NCBI GenBank assembly: GCA_938009115.1
Contig: CALLHZ010000104.1
Coordinates: forward strand, 1 to 26,737
DNA length: 26,737 nucleotides
Reading direction: 5' to 3'
From: an uncultured Clostridia bacterium
Lineage (GTDB): Bacteria > Bacillota > Clostridia > Peptostreptococcales > Anaerovoracaceae
Part shown: positions 21,858-26,737 of the stretch, in pieces
Layout of the letters: each line of letters opens with the position of its first letter
How positions within the stretch are numbered: the stretch's first letter is position 1
Notes under the pieces: model-generated
The model's input: only the letters and a program-made list of their open reading frames with translations
Database searches by the model: none
Told to the model about the DNA's origin: nothing
Program-made: the position numbers and the translations under genes

Positions 21858-24074
21858 ATGGCACAGGATAAGCTGAACAAGAACGTCAAGATCGACGTGG
21901 AAGAGATCCTCAAGGATCTGGACCAGTATGAGCCCCGGAGAAAAGGGTGGACCTGGAGAAAGAAGGATCCCGATCTGACAATGGGTCCCTTCAAATACAA
22001 GGATATGTCCCAGCCTCTGAAGCAGAGCACAGGCCTTCCTTCGTCGAAATATTTTGATTACATGGATCCTCAGCCCTCCGAAACGATCACCACAGAGATC
22101 GCATCGGGACGGTTCGAGGACGATATCCGCAGAATGCGCATGGGCGCCTGGCACGGCGCTGACCATATCATGGTCATCCGTACCATGGGACAGTCCCACA
22201 TCGACGGGCTTATCGAAGGTACGCCTGCAGGCATCGGCGGCGTTCCCATCACCCGCAAACAAGTCCGGGCACAACGCAAGGCGCTGGATCTGATCGAGGA
22301 CGAAGTCGGCCGGCCCATCAACTATCACTCCTACGTGTCCGGCGTGGCGGGACCCGACGTGGCGGTCATGTTTGCCGAAGAAGGCATCAACGGCGCCCAC
22401 CAGGATCCTCAATACAATGTCCTTTACCGGAATATCAACTGTGTCCGTTCCTTTGTGGACGCTTGCGAATCGAAAAAAATCATGACTTGGGCCAACATCG
22501 CTCAGATCGACGGCGCCCACAATGCCAACGCTACGGCAAGAGAAGCCTGGAAGGTGATGCCTGAGCTGATCGTACAGCACGCCATCAATTCCCTGTTTTC
22601 CGAAAAAGTGGGCATGAAGCCGGAGAATATCTGCCTGTCCACCGTGCCGCCCACAGCGCCTCCGGCGCCTTGTGTCTCTTTGGATCTGCCCTATGCGGTA
22701 GCGCTCCGGGATTACATGGACCGGTACAAAATGCGGGCCCAGATGAACACTAAATACATGGAAGCCTCTGCCCGGGAAGCCACAGTCACGCACGTGCTGA
22801 ATATGCTCATCTCCAAGCTGACCCGCGCCGACATCCAGTCCACCATCACCCCCGACGAAGGCCGCAACGTGCCCTGGCACATCTACAACATCGAAGCCTG
22901 CGACACAGCCAAACAGACCCTCGTCGGTCTGGACGGCCTTATGGATATGGTTGCGTTGAAAAATGAAGGCCCTCTGCGGGAACAGTCCAGAGAGATCAAG
23001 GAAAGAGCCTGTCTTTTCATGGAAGAGATCGTAGCTGCCGGCGGATACTTCAAAGCCGTCGAAGAAGGCTTCTTCGTGGACAGCGGAAAGTATCCTGAGC
23101 GCAACGGCGACGGCATTGCCAGAAAAATCGAAGGCGGAACCGGCTTCGGATTTATTTTCGAACGGGACGAAGATTACATGGCGCCCGTGACAGCCCATTT
23201 CGGCTACAACAACGTGGCCCAGTACGGCGGAGATCCCGCAGATCCTGCCGCGCTGATCGGCGGATGCACCTTCGAGGATCGCAGCAAGATCGTTTTCATC
23301 GACGAGCTGGACGATGTGGACAATGTAAACGTCCGTATGAAGGAAGTCGAAAAGTACAGGAAGAGCACCCTGGTCAAGCCGGAAATGGAATGGATGGCCG
23401 ACGGCATCATCATGCTGAACATGTTCATCCCCGAAGAACGGCGCACCGCAGAAGTGGTCGCCGTAGAGATCGGAAAGAAGCTGGGGCTGGTGGAGCCGGA
23501 AGTGATCAACCGGGAAGTGATGCAGGACGCGGAAGGGACCCGGATCGAGCTGAAGGGCAGAGTGCCCTTCGACATCGACGTGGCGGATCTGGTGATCCCG
23601 CCTGAACCTCACTACCTGACGGATCAGGAGATCCGGGACGACGTGAGCGCCCATCCCTTGAAGGTGGTTTGCGCCACTGTGGGCCAGGACGAACACTCCG
23701 TGGGTCTTCGGGAGATCATCGACATCAAGCACGGCGGCATCGAACGCTTTGGTATCGAGATCCACTATCTCGGCACCTCCTGTCCGGTGGAAAAACTGGT
23801 GGATGCCGCAGTGGAACTGAAAGCGGAAGCGATCCTGGCTTCCACCATCATCTCCCACGACAACATCCACTATAAAAACATGAAGCGGATCCATGAACTG
23901 GCCGTGGAAAAGGGTATTCGCGATGACGTGATCATCCTCTGCGGCGGAACGCAGGTCATACCGGAGGAGGCCCTGAAGACCGGAATAGACGCCGGCTTTG
24001 GACGAAACAGCCACGGTATCGACGTGGCCACCGCGCTGGTGGAAAAACGCAGAGAAAAGAGAGCAAAGCAATAA
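21858..24074 (+). CDS. oraE: D-ornithine 4,5-aminomutase, large subunit
   Basis: A 738-residue B12/PLP enzyme. The N-terminal two-thirds should be the TIM barrel that holds PLP and substrate. The C-terminal Rossmann-like B12 domain shows GQDEHSVG, the DxHxxG motif whose His613 is the lower cobalt ligand, then LGTSCPVE and CGGTQV. Lys624 stands eleven residues after His613, the same spacing as His618 and Lys629 in the Clostridium sticklandii enzyme, where the lysine holds PLP in the resting state. This agreement makes the assignment firm. It works in the cytoplasm with OraS. Two GC-rich hairpins separate it from the following ATPase gene. Confidence 0.96.
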   Translation: MAQDKLNKNVKIDVEEILKDLDQYEPRRKGWTWRKKDPDLTMGPFKYKDMSQPLKQSTGLPSSKYFDYMDPQPSETITTEIASGRFEDDIRRMRMGAWHGADHIMVIRTMGQSHIDGLIEGTPAGIGGVPITRKQVRAQRKALDLIEDEVGRPINYHSYVSGVAGPDVAVMFAEEGINGAHQDPQYNVLYRNINCVRSFVDACESKKIMTWANIAQIDGAHNANATAREAWKVMPELIVQHAINSLFSEKVGMKPENICLSTVPPTAPPAPCVSLDLPYAVALRDYMDRYKMRAQMNTKYMEASAREATVTHVLNMLISKLTRADIQSTITPDEGRNVPWHIYNIEACDTAKQTLVGLDGLMDMVALKNEGPLREQSREIKERACLFMEEIVAAGGYFKAVEEGFFVDSGKYPERNGDGIARKIEGGTGFGFIFERDEDYMAPVTAHFGYNNVAQYGGDPADPAALIGGCTFEDRSKIVFIDELDDVDNVNVRMKEVEKYRKSTLVKPEMEWMADGIIMLNMFIPEERRTAEVVAVEIGKKLGLVEPEVINREVMQDAEGTRIELKGRVPFDIDVADLVIPPEPHYLTDQEIRDDVSAHPLKVVCATVGQDEHSVGLREIIDIKHGGIERFGIEIHYLGTSCPVEKLVDAAVELKAEAILASTIISHDNIHYKNMKRIHELAVEKGIRDDVIILCGGTQVIPEEALKTGIDAGFGRNSHGIDVATALVEKRREKRAKQ

Positions 24075-24084
24075 CATCTTACCG

Positions 24085-24113
24085 CTGCGGCGGGACCGTT
24101 GGTCCCGCCGCGG
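24085..24113 (+). repeat. First intercistronic hairpin after oraE
   Basis: CGGCGGGACC (24088-24097) pairs with GGTCCCGCCG (24101-24110) across GTT. The stem extends outward by a G-C pair, a G-T wobble and a C-G pair. There is no T-tract. Confidence 0.75.
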
Positions 24114-24130
24114 AACTCATAAGGAAGAAA

Positions 24131-24155
24131 CGGGGCGGCTTTCACAGCCGCCCCG
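24131..24155 (+). repeat. Second intercistronic hairpin before the GlmL-like gene
   Basis: CGGGGCGGCT (24131-24140) pairs with AGCCGCCCCG (24146-24155) across TTCAC. It ends 13 bases before the ATG at 24169, close to the ribosome-binding site GGAGAAG, so it could influence translation start. Confidence 0.75.
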
Positions 24156-24168
24156 CTACGGAGAAGAC

Positions 24169-25713
24169 ATGAATATCGACGTACTCGTAGCCGAAATCGG
24201 CTCAACGACCACGGTGGTCAACGCATTTCTCGGACTCGACAGCGACGCGCCCGAATTTTTCGGACAGGGCCAGGCGCCTACGTCCGTTCTGGACGGCGAT
24301 GTGCGTATCGGACTTCAGCAGGCCATCGACGATCTTTGTCGTCAAAAGGGGATCGATTCGATCCATTACGATCATATGCTGGCCACCAGCTCGGCGGCCG
24401 GCGGACTGAAAATGACTGTTCACGGTCTCGTGTACGACATGACAGCCAGGGCTGCCCGGGAAGCGGCTTTGGGCGCCGGCGGCATCATCCACTACGTCAC
24501 CGCCGGTCGGCTGCGGCGTACGGACCTTCAAAGAATAAAAGATATCAAACCCAACCTGATCCTGATCGCCGGCGGTGTAGACTACGGCGAGCGGGACACG
24601 GCGATCTACAACGCCGAAATGATCCGCAGCCTGGGACTTGCCACCCCGGTGATCTATGCGGGGAATGTGGAAAACCAGGACGAGATGCGCCTGATTTTCG
24701 ACGAAGAAAGCGGACAGAAGCTGTACGTCGTGGAAAATGTGTATCCCCGGATCGACGATTTGAACGTGGAGCCCGCCCGGCGGGTCATTCAGGACGCCTT
24801 CGAGGATCATATCATTCACGCCCCGGGCATGGAGCATGTGCGGGATATGGTGGACGGGCCGATCATCCCCACGCCGGGCGCCGTCATGGAATGCACCAAG
24901 GTGCTCTATGAATGCCTTGGAAACGTGGTGACCCTGGATGTGGGCGGCGCTACCACCGACGTCCATTCCGTCTCCGAGGAATCCGAGCAGATCGCCAGGA
25001 TCCTGATCCAGCCGGAGCCCAAAGCCAAACGGACCGTGGAAGGAGACCTGGGCGTCTACGTGAATATGAAAAACATCGTGGACACCATCGGTCTGGAAAA
25101 GCTTCGGGAAGAGCTGCCGGAGCTGGACCTGGACCGGATCATGGAAGAGTATAAAGCCATTCCCAAGAACGAAGAAGAAAAGCGGTTTGTGGAACGGCTC
25201 ACCTTGGAAGCGGTGCTGACCTCGGTGGAGCGCCATGCGGGAAAGATCCGTTACATTTACGGTCCCTCCGGACGGAGTACTGTAGCGGAAGGCAAGGATC
25301 TGACTCAGGTGAAATACATCGTAGGCACCGGCGGCGCCCTTACCCGGCTGCCGGGCAGGCTCCAGATCCTGAAACAGATCGCGGAAAGCAACGAGACAGG
25401 TTTGCTGTTGTTTCCCACCAAAAAAGCTGGTATCCTTATCGACAACGATTACATCATGGCCTCGCTGGGTGTGCTTTCTAAAACGCACAAGCCCGGAGCC
25501 GTAAAGCTTTTGGAAAAGAGTCTTGCCACCCCATTTCCGAAGAGATCGCCCCAGAGCAAAAGCAAAAAGCCGGTCTACCGGACGGAGCTGGACAGGCTTC
25601 GCAAGGAGCAGCTGGAAAAAGAAAAGAACGACGAGGAACTGCGCAAGCACATGGAAGAGCACGGCTGGGAACTGGTTGACGGAGAATTCAGGCCGATCGA
25701 GAAAAAGGAGTAA
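24169..25713 (+). CDS. GlmL/MutL-family ATPase, probable aminomutase reactivase
   Basis: A 514-residue protein of the GlmL/MutL group (actin-like ATPase fold; unrelated to mismatch-repair MutL). VAEIGSTTTVVNAF (residues 7-20) is the first phosphate motif and VTLDVGGATTDVHSV the second; IAGGVDYGERD and VGTGGALTRLPG are further fold landmarks. Family members occur beside B12 mutases and are thought to reactivate or chaperone them; its place directly after oraSE suggests this role for ornithine aminomutase. From about residue 455 on there is a highly charged helical tail (SKSKKPVYRTELDRLRKEQ and onward) that looks like a coiled coil, making the protein longer than a usual GlmL. The ATG at 24169 is supported by GGAGAAG and the conserved motif at its start. 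Confidence 0.88.
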   Translation: MNIDVLVAEIGSTTTVVNAFLGLDSDAPEFFGQGQAPTSVLDGDVRIGLQQAIDDLCRQKGIDSIHYDHMLATSSAAGGLKMTVHGLVYDMTARAAREAALGAGGIIHYVTAGRLRRTDLQRIKDIKPNLILIAGGVDYGERDTAIYNAEMIRSLGLATPVIYAGNVENQDEMRLIFDEESGQKLYVVENVYPRIDDLNVEPARRVIQDAFEDHIIHAPGMEHVRDMVDGPIIPTPGAVMECTKVLYECLGNVVTLDVGGATTDVHSVSEESEQIARILIQPEPKAKRTVEGDLGVYVNMKNIVDTIGLEKLREELPELDLDRIMEEYKAIPKNEEEKRFVERLTLEAVLTSVERHAGKIRYIYGPSGRSTVAEGKDLTQVKYIVGTGGALTRLPGRLQILKQIAESNETGLLLFPTKKAGILIDNDYIMASLGVLSKTHKPGAVKLLEKSLATPFPKRSPQSKSKKPVYRTELDRLRKEQLEKEKNDEELRKHMEEHGWELVDGEFRPIEKKE

Positions 25714-25714
25714 T

Positions 25715-26587
25715 ATGTCCCGCAAACACGTTTGGATCGCCATATTGTGCAACACGATATGGGGACTTTCCAGTATATATTGGCACAAGCTGGCGCACAT
25801 CGACGCCCTTTTGGTCCTGTACAGCAGGATCATTTTCGCGGCGCTTCTGGCCGGAGCGATGGTGCTCGCGACCCGCCGAAAGGCAGAATTGAAGATCAAG
25901 CTCACTGACCGGAACACGATGAAATATATGTTCCCTGCAGCGCTGGTCATTTCTTTCAACTGGGGCATGTATATCTGGGCAATGGGACATGGCCACATGA
26001 TCGACGCCAGTCTGGGTTATTTTATGTCGCCGCTGATGGTCTTTGCCGTTTCCGTTTGGTTTTTCGGGGAAAAAGCAAGCCCCCTTCAACTGGCTGCCAT
26101 GTTTATCGCGCTGGCCGGTGTGGTGGTGTCCGTTGCCATGTACCGCACTTTTCCGGTGATCGGCCTGGTCCTGGGCTTCAGCTTTACGGTGTACGGCACG
26201 ATCAAGAAAAAAGTGAAGGTGTATCCGGCAGTGAGCATCTTTATTGAAAGCTTTCTTCTGTCGCCCTATGCCCTGGCTCTGATGGCTCTGACCCGGGGGC
26301 CTCAGATCGCCCAGCTGACGCTGACGGACGTGCTGCTGCTCATGGGGACCGGCGTACTGACGGCAGTGCCGCTGGTGCTTTACGCCAGCGCTGTCAACAA
26401 CATTCCATACATCACCCTGGGCTTTACCCAGTATATATCGCCGGCCATCACCGTATTGGTGGGGCTGTTGTACGGAGAGCTGTTCACACCGGAGAAGAAA
26501 GTTCTCCTGGCGTTCATTCTGGCATCCCTGGTGCTGTACTCCTGCGCCGGGATACGGGATGCCCGCCGCTTGAAAGAGGAGGTTTGA
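25715..26587 (+). CDS. EamA/RarD-type DMT-superfamily transporter
   Basis: A 290-residue, very hydrophobic membrane protein with about ten helices in two EamA repeats (roughly 5-135 and 148-285). The start WIAILCNTIWGLSSIYWHKLAHIDALLVLYSRIIFA resembles RarD-type members. The family moves amino acids and other small metabolites, often outward. Lying in the ornithine operon between the reactivase and the racemase (one base after the previous stop, one base before the next start), it may carry ornithine, alanine or another pathway compound; this is inference. AAAAGGAG at the end of the upstream gene serves as its ribosome-binding site. Confidence 0.85.
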   Translation: MSRKHVWIAILCNTIWGLSSIYWHKLAHIDALLVLYSRIIFAALLAGAMVLATRRKAELKIKLTDRNTMKYMFPAALVISFNWGMYIWAMGHGHMIDASLGYFMSPLMVFAVSVWFFGEKASPLQLAAMFIALAGVVVSVAMYRTFPVIGLVLGFSFTVYGTIKKKVKVYPAVSIFIESFLLSPYALALMALTRGPQIAQLTLTDVLLLMGTGVLTAVPLVLYASAVNNIPYITLGFTQYISPAITVLVGLLYGELFTPEKKVLLAFILASLVLYSCAGIRDARRLKEEV

Positions 26588-26588
26588 A

Positions 26589-26737
26589 ATGTACCCTCAA
26601 CTGTTGATCGACTTGAATAAGCTTGGCGAAAATTTGGATGTTTTATCGGGGCTTGCCCATCGGGGCGACTGCTCCCTTATGATCGTCACGAAGAGCTTTT
26701 GCGCCGATGAGCGCATCGTGGCGGAGATCCTGAAAAA
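26589..26737 (+). CDS. Ornithine racemase / alanine racemase N-terminal-fold protein, 3' partial
   Basis: Only the first 49 residues lie in the window; the frame runs off the end. MYPQLLIDLNKLGENLDVLSGLAHRG and VTKSFCAD fit a PLP-dependent fold type III racemase, with the lysine of VTKS as the PLP-binding residue. This is the pattern of ornithine racemase (Orr), which makes D-ornithine for OraSE. The operon context makes that much more likely than alanine racemase. AGAGGAGG precedes the ATG, which starts one base after the transporter stop. The rest of the gene must be seen to confirm. Confidence 0.8.
   Translation, partial: MYPQLLIDLNKLGENLDVLSGLAHRGDCSLMIVTKSFCADERIVAEILK

Noticed and set aside
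21840..24077. 745-codon open frame antisense to oraE
   Set aside because: oraE is certain from its B12 and PLP motifs; the antisense frame is His/Asp/Val-rich without recognisable motifs and is explained by GC-biased codon use.
24202..25998. 598-codon open frame antisense to the GlmL-like gene and the start of the transporter gene
   Set aside because: No family motifs and it crosses two well-supported genes; a shadow frame.

Overview
The window looks like a chromosomal segment from an amino-acid-fermenting anaerobic Clostridia-type Firmicute, judged by eye to be mid-GC and possibly close to Anaerovoracaceae or Eubacteriales family XIII; that placement is inference. Three things support it: a Firmicute-type parS/parA/parB locus, a yycH-yycI-yycJ-htrA-rlmH string of the kind found near the replication origin, and an almost complete Stickland-type ornithine oxidation operon.

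Layout. 1-3630: an iron-sulfur-flavoprotein-like gene cut by the window edge, an aspartate/glutamate racemase, a YtcJ-type amidohydrolase and a small flavodoxin. Two perfect parS palindromes lie between the last two. 3754-5947: parA and parB in near-overlap, followed by an FMN-binding split-barrel protein. 6034-9898: a three-gene acid-sugar/glycerate cassette made of an enolase-superfamily dehydratase, a type-2 glycerate kinase and a divergent enolase paralog that has lost several catalytic residues. 9900-11114 (minus strand): RNase HI fused to a HAD phosphatase, with a promoter placed so that the mRNA should be leaderless.

11284-16535: an unrecognised secreted protein, then yycH, yycI, yycJ, htrA and rlmH. 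A WalR-box-like repeat precedes this run, but walR and walK themselves are not in the window. A symmetric terminator separates rlmH from a convergent ArsR-type regulator (16558-16875). 17028-18413: a RocR-like PAS/AAA+/Fis sigma-54 activator. It is followed by two palindromes 21 bp apart (probable enhancer) and a textbook -24/-12 promoter.

18608-26737: ord, ortA, ortB, oraS, oraE, a GlmL/MutL-type ATPase, an EamA/RarD-type transporter and the start of an ornithine racemase gene. Together these convert L-ornithine to D-ornithine (Orr), then 2,4-diaminopentanoate (OraSE), then 2-amino-4-oxopentanoate (Ord), then alanine and acetyl-CoA (OrtAB). The ATPase probably reactivates the B12 mutase. GC-rich hairpins sit at the module boundaries ord|ortAB|oraSE|glmL-like, while the subunit pairs ortA-ortB and oraS-oraE are translationally tight.

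No RNA genes, insertion sequences, CRISPR arrays or gene-free stretches over 300 bases were seen. The long open frames antisense to the real genes are treated as shadows. No wholly new multi-gene defence or mobile system is evident. The most novel-looking items are the inactive-looking enolase paralog in its cassette, the RNase HI-HAD fusion with a leaderless promoter, the parS site that doubles as a terminator, and the regulatory architecture of the ornithine operon.
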